64,000 nt of DNA from Halarchaeum grantii (lineage in GTDB: Archaea; Halobacteriota; Halobacteria; Halobacteriales; Halobacteriaceae), in the NCBI RefSeq assembly GCF_014647455.2, contig NZ_BMPF01000003.1, positions 248,001 to 312,000 of the forward strand, written 5' to 3'. The translations under genes were made by a program, and so were the position numbers. This document shows positions 50,421 through 58,023 of the stretch, piece by piece. The notes under the pieces were generated by a model. The model was given only the letters and a program-made list of their open reading frames with translations. It had not been told where the DNA came from and made no database searches. Numbering within the stretch: position 1 is the stretch's first letter; every line of letters begins with the position of its first letter.

Positions 50421-51086
50421 ATGCCCATCAGCGACGACCTGCTCGACGCGGGAGAGGCGCTCTGGCGCGCACAGAAGACCCACCCGTTCGTCACCGAGTT
50501 GGCGGACGGCACGCTCGACGAGGCGGCGTTTCGCCACTGGGTCGAACAGGACTACCGCTACCTCCTCGACTACGCGCGCCTGTTCGCCGTCGCGGGCGCG
50601 AGAGCGCGCGACGAAGCGACGATGACGACGCTCGTGGGGATCGCGCACGACACGCTCGCCGAGGAGATGGACCTCCACCGCGAGTTCGCCGCCGACTACG
50701 GTATCGCGCGCGAGGAGCTCGAGTCGGTGAGGAAGGCGCCGACGTGCGAGGCATACACGGGCTTCCTCGTGCGCACGGCCTACGAGGGGTCGCTCGCGGA
50801 GATCGCGGCCGCGCTCTACCCGTGCGCGCAGGGCTACCTCGACATCGCCGCGCACGCCGCCGAGCGCGCGACGGGCGAGCACCGATACACCCCGTGGCTC
50901 GAGGCGTACACGAGCGACGAGTTCCGGGCGGTCGTCGAGCGGATTCGCGACTTCGTCGACCGCTGTGGCGAGCGCTCCCCGGGCGAGCACGACGCGATGC
51001 GCGAGGCGTTCCTGACGAGCGCGCGACTCGAGTACCGCTTCTGGGAGATGGCGTACACGCGCGAGGGCTGGGAGGTGGACGCGTGA
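50421..51086 (+). CDS. tenA: Thiaminase II / aminopyrimidine aminohydrolase
   Basis: A 221-residue all-helical TenA protein. It contains the catalytic Cys135 in YPCAQGYLD, D44 and Y45 in EQDYRYL, and the C-terminal acid region RLEYRFWEMAY (E204), matching the TenA_C class. It hydrolyses aminomethyl-pyrimidine products of thiamine breakdown to hydroxymethyl-pyrimidine (HMP) for reuse. The start MPISDDLLDAGEALW at 50421 is 27 nt from a TATA box. The next gene, a TenA paralog, overlaps its stop by 4 nt. Confidence 0.9.
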   Translation: MPISDDLLDAGEALWRAQKTHPFVTELADGTLDEAAFRHWVEQDYRYLLDYARLFAVAGARARDEATMTTLVGIAHDTLAEEMDLHREFAADYGIAREELESVRKAPTCEAYTGFLVRTAYEGSLAEIAAALYPCAQGYLDIAAHAAERATGEHRYTPWLEAYTSDEFRAVVERIRDFVDRCGERSPGEHDAMREAFLTSARLEYRFWEMAYTREGWEVDA

Positions 51087-51727
51087 GCGACGGCGTCGAA
51101 GCGTTGCGCGACGCGAGCGCGTGGGACGCCGCCGTCAGCCACGAGTTCGTCGGCGGACTCGCGGACGGCACGCTCGACGCGGCGGTCTTTCGGGACTACC
51201 TCGAACGGGACTACGCGTTCGTGGAGACGCTCGCGGGCCACATCGGCCACGCGGTCGCGGACGCGCCGACGATGGCGGCGAAACGCCGCTTCTCCGAGTT
51301 CCTCGCGACCGTCGTCGGCCCCGAAGACGACTACTTCGAGCGGGCGTTCGACGCGCTCCCCGGGCCCGCGCTCGCCGACGCGGACCCGGACGCGGGCGAC
51401 GTCGGCGCGGCGTTCGCCGACTGCTTCGCGCACGCCGCAGCGGCCGGCGGCTACGCGGAGACGCTCGCCGTCCTCTGTCCCGTCGAGTGGGTCTACCTCG
51501 AATGGGCGAGCGCAATCGAGACCCCGCCGGAGCCGTTCCACTACCGCCGGTGGGTGGAGATGCACGCGAACGAGGCGTTCCGCGAGTTCGTGACGTGGCT
51601 CCGCGCGGAACTGGAGCGCGAGCTCGAGCGGGTGTCCGCGCGTCGCGCGGCCCGCGTGGAGCGCCTCTTCGTGCGCGCAGTCGACCTCGAAGTCGCATTC
51701 TTCGACGCCGCGCTCGCGGACCCATAA
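51083..51727 (+). CDS. TenA paralog lacking the catalytic cysteine (TenA_E-like)
   Basis: A 214-residue TenA-fold protein starting at GTG 51083, which overlaps the tenA stop as GTGA and has GGAGGTG at 51071-51077. It keeps the core pattern (FVGGLADGTLDAAVFRDYLE, RDYAFVETLAGHIG). In the segment VLCPVEWVYLEW the position of catalytic Cys135 is Val, with a Glu next to it, as in the TenA_E subgroup. It may act on a related amine, help TenA, or salvage another degradation product. Expression with tenA under the thi sites supports a thiamine-related role. Confidence 0.82.
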   Translation: MSDGVEALRDASAWDAAVSHEFVGGLADGTLDAAVFRDYLERDYAFVETLAGHIGHAVADAPTMAAKRRFSEFLATVVGPEDDYFERAFDALPGPALADADPDAGDVGAAFADCFAHAAAAGGYAETLAVLCPVEWVYLEWASAIETPPEPFHYRRWVEMHANEAFREFVTWLRAELERELERVSARRAARVERLFVRAVDLEVAFFDAALADP

Positions 51728-51730
51728 CCT

Positions 51731-51752
51731 AGTTATACCACAACATTATATA
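51731..51752 (+). promoter_or_regulatory. thiV promoter: ThiR-type site joined to TATA box
   Basis: AGTTATACCACAAC (51731-51744) is the third motif copy and runs straight into ATTATATA (51745-51752). The TATA centre is 26-27 nt before GTG 51776, so the mRNA should begin at that codon. The arrangement, site directly upstream of TATA, is the same as at tenA. Confidence 0.55.
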
Positions 51753-51775
51753 CCGGTGAGCGGCCACTGCGGGAC

Positions 51776-51856
51776 GTGAGCGACCACGACACGCCGAGAC
51801 AGGAACCGACGCCAGAGACGCACCGAGCGGCGAGTGACGGAGCGGAGGTGGCGTGA
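51776..51856 (+). CDS. 26-residue leaderless microORF before thiV
   Basis: It reads MSDHDTPRQEPTPETHRAAS followed by DGAEVA, from GTG 51776 at the predicted transcript start, and ends with TGA overlapping the thiV ATG (TGATG). The peptide is soluble, polar and acidic. It is either a true small protein or a leader whose translation delivers ribosomes to thiV. GC3 bias is moderate. There is no similarity to the membrane peptide upstream of putP. Confidence 0.45.
   Translation: MSDHDTPRQEPTPETHRAASDGAEVA
51844..51850 (+). promoter_or_regulatory. Ribosome-binding site of thiV
   Basis: GGAGGTG, complementary to the archaeal 16S rRNA 3' end, lies 5 nt before ATG 51856. It favours this ATG rather than the in-frame GTG 51853 as the start, and shows that thiV is translated from an internal site. 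Confidence 0.6.
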
Positions 51857-53331
51857 TGCTCGACGCGACGCTCACGCTCGCCGTCGCCGTCGTCGCGCTC
51901 GCCGCGACGAGCGCCGTCGGCGTCTGGTACGCGCGTCGCGGCGAGCGCTCCCTCGACACCCTCCTCACCGCACGCGGGAGCGCGAGCGAGGGCACCACCG
52001 CCGCCTCCATCGTCGGCTCCGTCATGGGCGCGTGGATCCTCCTCAGCCCCGCCGAAGCCGGCGCCGCCTACGGCGGCCTCACCGCCGTCCTCGGATACGC
52101 GCTCGGGAGCGCCGTCCCGCTCCTGCTCTTCGTCCCCGTCGCGCGACGCGTGCGCAGCGTCATGCCGGACGGCCACTCGCTCACCGAGTACGTCCGCGCG
52201 CGCTTCGGCACCGGCTTCTACCTCTTCGTCCTCGTCGTCTCCGTCTTCTACATGTTCGTCTTCCTCGCCGCCGAGATGACGGGCGTGACCGCCGCGCTCG
52301 CGCTCGTCGCCGGCGTTCCGCCGTGGGCGACCGCCGCCGTCATCGGCGGCTTCGTCCTCGCCTACACCGCCTACGGCGGCCTCGTCGCCAGCCTCGTCAC
52401 CGACACCGTCCAGACCGCCGTCGCGCTCCCACTCCTCGTCGCCGCCGCCGTCGGCGCGCTCTGGCAGGTCGGCGGAACGGGCGCCGTCCACGGCACCGTC
52501 GCGCGCGAGACCCCACAGCTCCTCACGCTCACCAATCCGGCGGCCGTCGCGTTCGGCTTCTACGTCGTCTTCGCCGTCCTCGGCGCGAACGTCCTCCATC
52601 AGGGGGTCTGGCAGCGCGTCTGGGCCGCCGAGAGTACGACGTCCGTCCAGCGCGCCTTCGGCGTGAGCGCCGTCGCCGTCGTCCCCCTGATACTCCTCGC
52701 GGGGCTCTTCGGTGTCGTCGCCGCCGCGCGCGGCCTCGTCGACGGCAACGCCGGCATCTCCTTCTTCCTCGTCGTCAACGACGTCTTCCCGCCGTGGCTC
52801 GCGCTCGGCGTCGTCGTTCTCGCCGTCCTCCTCGTCGCCAGCACCGCCGACACCGTACTCAACGCCATCGCGAGCGTCGTCACAGTCGACCTCGCCGAGT
52901 TCAGCGATGCCGACGAACGCACACTCACACGCGTCGCGCGCGCCGCCACCGGCCTCGTCGCGCTCGCCGCCGTCGTCGTCGGCGCACAGGGCTACGACGT
53001 CCTCACGCTGTTCTTCCTCGCCGACCTGCTCGGCGCCGCGACGTTCGCGCCGTTCGTCCTCGGCCTCTACCTCACCTCGCTCGGCGAACGCGGCGCGCTC
53101 ACCGCCTCCCTCGGGGGACTCGCCGTCGGCCTCGCGTTCTTCCCCGGCGTCGCCGGCGTCCTCGGAGAAGCCGGTCTCCCCGTCTCGCCCTCGTTCTTCT
53201 GGGTGTTCGTCGGCTCCACCGCCGTCTCCGTCGCCGCGACGCTGCTCGCCGCCGCCGTCTCCACCGGGGAGTACGACTTCCGCGCACTCGGCCGCGTCGG
53301 CGCGCGCCTCACGGAGGTGAGCGAGCGATGA
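51856..53331 (+). CDS. thiV: Sodium:solute symporter, predicted thiamine-precursor (HMP) transporter
   Basis: A 491-residue SSSF transporter with about 13 helices. Family elements include LLTARGSASEGTTAASIVGS, AYTAYGGLVASLVTDTVQT and STADTVLNAIASVVTVDLAE. ThiV, a PanF-related SSS protein beside tenA in haloarchaea, has been predicted by comparative genomics to import HMP, and the tenA/ThiR context here fits. Direct evidence of substrate is lacking. Its 3' end overlaps a 30-residue membrane peptide by ATGA, and its 5' end touches a 26-residue microORF. Confidence 0.82.
   Translation: MLDATLTLAVAVVALAATSAVGVWYARRGERSLDTLLTARGSASEGTTAASIVGSVMGAWILLSPAEAGAAYGGLTAVLGYALGSAVPLLLFVPVARRVRSVMPDGHSLTEYVRARFGTGFYLFVLVVSVFYMFVFLAAEMTGVTAALALVAGVPPWATAAVIGGFVLAYTAYGGLVASLVTDTVQTAVALPLLVAAAVGALWQVGGTGAVHGTVARETPQLLTLTNPAAVAFGFYVVFAVLGANVLHQGVWQRVWAAESTTSVQRAFGVSAVAVVPLILLAGLFGVVAAARGLVDGNAGISFFLVVNDVFPPWLALGVVVLAVLLVASTADTVLNAIASVVTVDLAEFSDADERTLTRVARAATGLVALAAVVVGAQGYDVLTLFFLADLLGAATFAPFVLGLYLTSLGERGALTASLGGLAVGLAFFPGVAGVLGEAGLPVSPSFFWVFVGSTAVSVAATLLAAAVSTGEYDFRALGRVGARLTEVSER
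53313..53319 (+). promoter_or_regulatory. Ribosome-binding site of the 30-residue peptide
   Basis: GGAGGTG lies 8 nt before ATG 53328, inside the end of thiV. Its presence supports translation of the very short downstream ORF. Confidence 0.55.
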
Positions 53332-53420
53332 TCTCGGAGCTGGGGTTCGCCGCGCTCGTCTGGGGCTCCGTTGCGCTCACCCTGCTCGTCCTCGCGTACA
53401 TCCTCGCGACGCTACGCTGA
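53328..53420 (+). CDS. 30-residue single-span membrane peptide after thiV
   Basis: Sequence MISELGFAALVWGSVALTLL then VLAYILATLR: a single transmembrane helix spanning nearly the whole peptide. The ATG overlaps the thiV stop (ATGA) and has a GGAGGTG site. The stop overlaps the end of the convergent lipoprotein gene by 9 nt. It resembles in design the 48-residue peptide overlapping putP, also a symporter gene, so a small stabilising or regulatory subunit of the transporter is plausible. Confidence 0.65.
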   Translation: MISELGFAALVWGSVALTLLVLAYILATLR

Positions 53421-54746
53421 GAGCGCGCCGACGACCCGCTCGCTCGCCCCCGGGACGGCCGCCGCCACGTACGCGACCCGGACGTAGCGCCCGACGTCGC
53501 GCACGAGATAGGTGACGGGCACGGGGTCGTCGTAGCTCGCGAGTTCGTCGTCGCTCCGCCGGATCGTCTCCGGGAGCCACCGGAGCCCGAGCGCGTTGAG
53601 CCGTGGGTGTCGGCCGCCCCGGGCGCCCGTGAGCGCCGTGACGGCATCGGAGCGGATCGCGACGACGTCCTCGGCGTTCTCGACGGTCGCGTAGTCGCCG
53701 CTCTCCACGGCCGCGACGAGCGCGTCGAGCGCGCGCAGGCCCGCGAGCCGGCCGTGGTGCTCGCGGATCGCGCCCGCGACGCGATCCATCTCGCGGTAGT
53801 AGCTCGCGTCGGACTGGACGTCGAAGAGGATGTCGTCGAGCGCGCTCCTGACTGCGATGGCGTCGATGTCCGCGTCCACGAGGTCGCTGCCGTGGTCGGC
53901 GTCCGAGACGTCGCTCGCGCGCTCCGCGACGGCGTTCGCGAGCGTCGCCTCCGCCGCGTCGAAGGTCCCCGCGTACGACCGCGTCGCGTCGAGCGAGGCG
54001 ACGAAGCGGTCGTAGAGGTATGCGGCGTCCGCGACCGCGACGCGCGCCGATTCGAGCGCCGCCGCCTCGTCGGCGACGGCGGGCGGCCCGTCCGGGGCGG
54101 GGTCCACGAACGACCGGGGCGAGCGGAGCGACCGGATGCTCGTCCGGGCGTTCGCAACGAGGTCCTCGAGTTCGGCGTGCACGAGGAGCGCGCGCACGGC
54201 GTCCTCGGGGCTCCCGACGTAGCGCCAGCGCTCCCGGAACGCCCGCACGTCGTCCGCCACCGGCGGGGCGCGCTCGCGGACGTCCGCGCGAGTCAGCGAC
54301 CCGTCGACCGCGCGCCACCCCGCGCGCGCCGCGGCGGCCGCCCGGCGCGCGTCGCGGAGCGCGTCGAGCGTCCCGGCGTCGGTCGAGGCCGACCCCGCCC
54401 GGTCGAGGGCGTCCGTCGCGTCCGCGTAGCGCTCGGCGAGCGCGTCGCGAACCGCGCCGTTCGGCACGTCGTCTCCCGTGAGCGGATGCGGGACGGCGTC
54501 GAGGTCGGCGCGCGCGCTCGCCGCCGCGCGGTCGAGGTAGTCCGACGCGACGGCGACGGGGAGCGGCGTGGGGATGGTCGGCAGGTCGCCGCCGAAGTCG
54601 TCGAAGGGCGCCGTCTCGACCGTCGGCTCGGTGTCGTCCCCGTCGATGGGGTCGAGGGCGCTACAGCCCGCGAGCGCGCCGAGGCCGACGGCGCCGACGC
54701 CCGCGAGGAAGCCGCGTCGGTCGCGGCCCGAATCGGCGTCGCTCAT
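53412..54746 (-). CDS. Tat lipoprotein, mostly helical, unknown function
   Basis: A 444-residue protein. Arg10-Arg11 and the lipobox LAGC with Cys28 (RRGFLAGVGAVGLGALAGC) predict Tat export and lipid anchoring. The remainder is Ala/Arg/Asp-rich and helical, with many regularly spaced helices (YLDRAAASARADLDAVPHPL, ALAERYADATDALDRAG) suggesting a helical bundle such as a solute- or haem-free imelysin-like fold, but no key motif is recognised. It overlaps the preceding lipoprotein stop as ATGA and is co-translated with it. Function is unknown. Confidence 0.72.
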   Translation of the reverse strand: MSDADSGRDRRGFLAGVGAVGLGALAGCSALDPIDGDDTEPTVETAPFDDFGGDLPTIPTPLPVAVASDYLDRAAASARADLDAVPHPLTGDDVPNGAVRDALAERYADATDALDRAGSASTDAGTLDALRDARRAAAAARAGWRAVDGSLTRADVRERAPPVADDVRAFRERWRYVGSPEDAVRALLVHAELEDLVANARTSIRSLRSPRSFVDPAPDGPPAVADEAAALESARVAVADAAYLYDRFVASLDATRSYAGTFDAAEATLANAVAERASDVSDADHGSDLVDADIDAIAVRSALDDILFDVQSDASYYREMDRVAGAIREHHGRLAGLRALDALVAAVESGDYATVENAEDVVAIRSDAVTALTGARGGRHPRLNALGLRWLPETIRRSDDELASYDDPVPVTYLVRDVGRYVRVAYVAAAVPGASERVVGALSA

Positions 54747-55426
54747 CGCTCGCCCCCGCTCGCGGTGTCGCTCGCGTTTTCGGGGAGCGGGCCGGCGTCG
54801 AGCGGGGGGCGCTCCGTCCGGTTCTCGATTTCGCCGGGTCGCGGACTGCAGCCGCGACTGCTCCACGAGGAGCCGTGGCTCGTGACGGCGTCGGGGTCGA
54901 GAGCGTCCGGGATGCGAATGAACCACGCGGTCACGTCGTCGGCGTCCGCCTCGCAGGCGTCGGACGCGTCGCGGTAGTAGCTCCCGTAGTCGATGTCGAT
55001 GCTCGTCGCCGTCCAGTTCACGTAGCAGAGTTCGAGGCGGTGGCACGCGCCGACGGACCGGTGTTCGAGATAGACGGTCTCGGAGCCGTAGTCGGTGGCG
55101 TCGAGGAAGTCGCGTGCGGCGCTCGCCTCGACGCCGTCGGCGAAGCGGACGCGCTCGGCCGTCTCGTCGGTGGCGATGAGCGGGCGGCCGACGTAGCGCG
55201 GCGGCGACTCGGTGGTCGTCGTCGCGTCGCGCGGGCGGACCCACGCCAGCAGGCCGTTGCCGCTCGCGCGGAGGGTGACGGTATCGGGGTCGGCGAGCGT
55301 CGTGCCGGACAGCGACCGGTCTGGTGCGCTCTCTGAGGACGACGAGCTACCGTTACAGCCGGCGAGCGCGCCGAGGCCGACGGCGGCCGCGCTCGCGAGG
55401 AACCGTCTGCGCGTGTGGAGGGCCAT
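54743..55426 (-). CDS. Tat lipoprotein of unknown function
   Basis: A 227-residue exported protein with the signal TRRRFLASAAAVGLGALAGC (Cys24), a Ser-rich linker, and a beta-rich domain (DTVTLRASGNGLLAWVRPRD, VYLEHRSVGACHRLELCYVN, WFIRIPDALDPDAVTSHGSS). Four Cys residues in the mature part could form two disulfides. It is first in a two-gene unit with the helical lipoprotein. ATG 55426 is about 30 nt from GTTTTTGTG on the coding strand. No enzyme motif is visible. Confidence 0.75.
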   Translation of the reverse strand: MALHTRRRFLASAAAVGLGALAGCNGSSSSSESAPDRSLSGTTLADPDTVTLRASGNGLLAWVRPRDATTTTESPPRYVGRPLIATDETAERVRFADGVEASAARDFLDATDYGSETVYLEHRSVGACHRLELCYVNWTATSIDIDYGSYYRDASDACEADADDVTAWFIRIPDALDPDAVTSHGSSWSSRGCSPRPGEIENRTERPPLDAGPLPENASDTASGGER

Positions 55427-55549
55427 CTCTGGACGGGGTGACGGAAACCGGGCACAAAAACCCGTCCCTGACTGCGGCGCGCGTTCGTGCGAAGGAGTGT
55501 CACGGTCTCACCCAAGGGCTATACGCCGCCTGTCTGAACACCTACCCGT

Positions 55550-56479
55550 ATGGCCGCCATCGAAATACGGTCCCTCCGGAAGCGATTCGGCGACGTCACC
55601 GCCCTCCGCGGTATCGACCTCACCGTCGAGGAAGGCGAGGTGTTCGGCTTTCTAGGCCCGAACGGCGCCGGGAAATCCACCACCATCGACGTCGTCCTCG
55701 ACTACCTCCGTCCCACCGACGGGTCGGTGTCCGTCTTCGGGCACGACGCCCAGACGGAGACGAAACGCGTGCACGAGCGTCTCGGCGTCCTCCCGGACGC
55801 CTACGGCCTCACCGGCCACCTCACCGCGCGCCAGCACGTCCAGTTCGCGATCGACTCGAAGGACGCCGACGACCACCCGCTCGAACTCCTCGATCGGGTG
55901 GGAATCGCGGAAGCCGCCGATCGGAACGTCGAGGGCTTCTCGAAGGGGATGAAGCAGCGCCTCCTCCTCGCGTGCGCACTCGCCGGGTCGCCCGACCTCC
56001 TCATCCTCGACGAACCCTCGACCGGCCTCGACCCGAACGGCGCGCGCCGGATGCGCGAGATCGTCCGCGAGGAAGCCGAGCGCGGCGCGACCGTCTTCTT
56101 CTCGAGTCACATCCTCGGGCAGGTCGAGGCCGTCGCCGACCGCGTGGGCATCCTCGCGGACGGCGAAATCGTCGCCGAAGACCACATCGCCGACCTCCGC
56201 GACGCCGTCGGCGACGCCGGCGGGACGCTCGTCCTCACGCTCGACCGCGCGCCCACGGAGTCCGAGCTCGCCGCCGTCCGCGGCGTCGACGGCGTCTCCG
56301 GTGTCGACGTCCGCGAGAACGCCGTCACCGTCGCGTGCCCGGCCGAGCGGAAGGCCGCGGTCGTCGACGCGATACGCGGGGAGGGCGCGGTGCTCCTCGA
56401 CATCGAGTCCCGCCAGACCTCGCTGGAGGACCTCTTCGCGACGTACACCGACGGCGCCGAGGGGGAGGTGGAGCGATGA
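55550..56479 (+). CDS. ABC transporter ATP-binding protein (ABC-2 exporter type)
   Basis: A 309-residue ATPase. Walker A GPNGAGKST is near 39-47, the signature reads FSKGMKQRL, Walker B LLILDEPSTGLDP, and the switch His is in SSHIL. The last 80 residues are a C-terminal domain typical of DrrA/CcmA-type exporters (TLVLTLDRAPTESELAAVRG). It powers the permease encoded next. ATG 55550 is 29 nt from GCTATACG, supporting the start over a longer upstream frame. The cargo is unknown. Confidence 0.9.
   Translation: MAAIEIRSLRKRFGDVTALRGIDLTVEEGEVFGFLGPNGAGKSTTIDVVLDYLRPTDGSVSVFGHDAQTETKRVHERLGVLPDAYGLTGHLTARQHVQFAIDSKDADDHPLELLDRVGIAEAADRNVEGFSKGMKQRLLLACALAGSPDLLILDEPSTGLDPNGARRMREIVREEAERGATVFFSSHILGQVEAVADRVGILADGEIVAEDHIADLRDAVGDAGGTLVLTLDRAPTESELAAVRGVDGVSGVDVRENAVTVACPAERKAAVVDAIRGEGAVLLDIESRQTSLEDLFATYTDGAEGEVER
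56464..56470 (+). promoter_or_regulatory. Ribosome-binding site of the ABC permease
   Basis: GGAGGTG ends 5 nt before ATG 56476, inside the ATPase gene, and fixes the permease start. Confidence 0.6.
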
Positions 56480-57264
56480 GCTGGCGTGTCGTCGCCGAGC
56501 GCGACGCGCGCGACCCGTTCCGCTCGATGAGCGCGCTCGTGCTCTTCGGCCTCTTCGGCCTGCTGTTCGCCGCCGTGGGCTACCTCGCGTCGGGGAGCAC
56601 GGGCGTCGCCGGCATCCTCGGCTCCGTCGCGAACGGCATCGTCCCGCTCGCCGGCTACGGGATCTGCTACGGCGTCATCGCCGGGAAGCGCGACAGCGGC
56701 TCGCTGCGCGTCGTCCTCTCGCTCCCGCACTCCCGGCGCGACATCGTCCTCGGGAGCGCGCTCGGCCGCCTCGCCGTCCTCGCGCTCGCCGTCACCGTCG
56801 GGTTCGTCACCGCCGTCCTCGTCTTCCTCGCGGCGGGCGGGGGCGGCATCGACGCGACCGCCGTCCTCCTGACGTGGGCGCTCGCCGTCCTCTTCGCCGC
56901 CAGCGTCGTCGGCGTCGGCGTCGGCATCTCGGCGGCCGCGCGGACGGCCGGACGCGCCGTCGCGGGCGTCGCGAGCGCGTACGTCCTCTTCGTCGTCGCG
57001 TGGAACTGGATCCCGGGCCTCGTCCGCTACGTCATCGGTGGCTTCCGCTTCCCGACGGGCCCGACGCCGACGTGGGCGACGGTGTTCGCGTACTGTAACC
57101 CGGAGCGCGCGTACGCGGTGCTCTCGTCGACGGTCGCGAACCGCGCACCGCCGGTATCGAGCGAGGTGTATACGTCGCCCGGGTTCGCGCTCGCGGTGCT
57201 CGTCGCGTGGACGGTCGTTCCGCTCGCGCTCGGCTACCTGCGCTTCGAGCGCGACGACCTCTGA
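56476..57264 (+). CDS. ABC-2 type transporter permease
   Basis: A 262-residue membrane protein with six helices and a short cytoplasmic start (MSWRVVAERDARDPFRSMSA). The motif SGSLRVVLSLPHSRRDIVLG is characteristic of NosY/ABC-2 permeases. It overlaps the ATPase gene as ATGA. Together they form a two-component exporter, perhaps of a hydrophobic compound or membrane-inserted protein. The gene ends at 57264, followed by a 159 nt gap described separately. Confidence 0.85.
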   Translation: MSWRVVAERDARDPFRSMSALVLFGLFGLLFAAVGYLASGSTGVAGILGSVANGIVPLAGYGICYGVIAGKRDSGSLRVVLSLPHSRRDIVLGSALGRLAVLALAVTVGFVTAVLVFLAAGGGGIDATAVLLTWALAVLFAASVVGVGVGISAAARTAGRAVAGVASAYVLFVVAWNWIPGLVRYVIGGFRFPTGPTPTWATVFAYCNPERAYAVLSSTVANRAPPVSSEVYTSPGFALAVLVAWTVVPLALGYLRFERDDL

Positions 57265-57294
57265 GCGACGCGCCCGCGCGCCGTTTCGACGGAG

Positions 57295-57416
57295 TTATAT
57301 CGAACGCGAAAATACGGATGGGTAGCGACTGCTGTAGCAGTGTTCTTCTTGCTCTCGTTCGCGTGTCGTTCGCCCGGCGGCGCGGTGGGTGAGCGCCGCG
57401 ACGGGTGAGCGGCGCG
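57295..57416 (+). other. Possible small transcript with hairpins in a 159 nt gap
   Basis: TTATAT (57295-57300) could direct a transcript starting near 57322-57326. There it would begin with ACTGCT-GT-AGCAGT (57328-57341 region), a perfect 6 bp hairpin, and end with GCGCCGC...GCGGCGC (57393-57399 and 57409-57415). An in-frame reading from ATG 57318 gives a 24-residue Cys/Arg peptide, but the ATG lies slightly before the expected transcript start. A small RNA or microgene is possible; it may also be intergenic chance. Confidence 0.3.
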
Positions 57417-57423
57417 GAGTGCG

Positions 57424-57891
57424 CTACTCCTCGGACTCCGTGTGCACGGTGACGTAGCCGTCGAAGTCGAGGAGGATGCGCTGGATCCAGTCGCCGAAGA
57501 GGGCCTTCCCGGCGGGCGAGCGGCGCCGGCCGGTGACGAAGATGTGGTCGCAGTCGTAGTCGTCGGCGGCGGAGAGCGTCGCGGTCCCGTAGCCGCCGTC
57601 GATGACGCGAACGGCGACCTCGTACTCGACGTCCACGCCGTCGAGGGCGTCAGCGACGTAGTCAGCGAGCGCGCCCTCGGCGGCGTCGATGAACTCCGCC
57701 TCGTTGTCGTAGGTGACGCCCTCGATGCCGCCGAGCGCCTCGAACTTCTCGGCGTCCGAGCTGAGGTGGCGTTCGGTGGCGAACGTCAGGACGGTGAGCG
57801 GCGCGTCCGCGCCGCGTGCGTGTTCTGCTGCCTCGCGGAGGAGGTTCGAGTGTGCTTCCGACTCTTCGACGACGACGAGTCCTCGATGCAT
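57424..57891 (-). CDS. Divergent universal stress protein-like protein
   Basis: A 155-residue protein. MHRGLVVVEESEAHSNLLRE as first strand/helix, LTVLTFATERHL, and DYDCDHIFVTGRRRSPAGKA before a final strand fit a UspA-like fold; GRRRSPAGKALFG resembles the nucleotide loop with GxxG lost. The usual first-strand Asp is Glu here. ATG 57891 is 28 nt from TTTTATCAG on the coding strand. It is divergent from the GntP permease gene, separated by 132 bp of AT-rich sequence with both promoters. Confidence 0.8.
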   Translation of the reverse strand: MHRGLVVVEESEAHSNLLREAAEHARGADAPLTVLTFATERHLSSDAEKFEALGGIEGVTYDNEAEFIDAAEGALADYVADALDGVDVEYEVAVRVIDGGYGTATLSAADDYDCDHIFVTGRRRSPAGKALFGDWIQRILLDFDGYVTVHTESEE

Positions 57892-58023
57892 AGTCGGGGG
57901 TAACGACTCCCATCTGATAAAACCCACTGTCTATAATTAAAAATAATCATTCTCTTATAGTAACACCATGTCCAGTATTGCATAATTTTTATGTGGTGGG
58001 ATTATCGTTCGTGAGATAGAGCG

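Noticed and set aside
57318-57392. 24-residue ORF (MGSDCCSSVLLALVRVS...)
   Set aside because: The ATG is only about 20 nt from the TATA centre and has no ribosome site, so I keep it only as a possibility within the small-transcript note and not as a gene.
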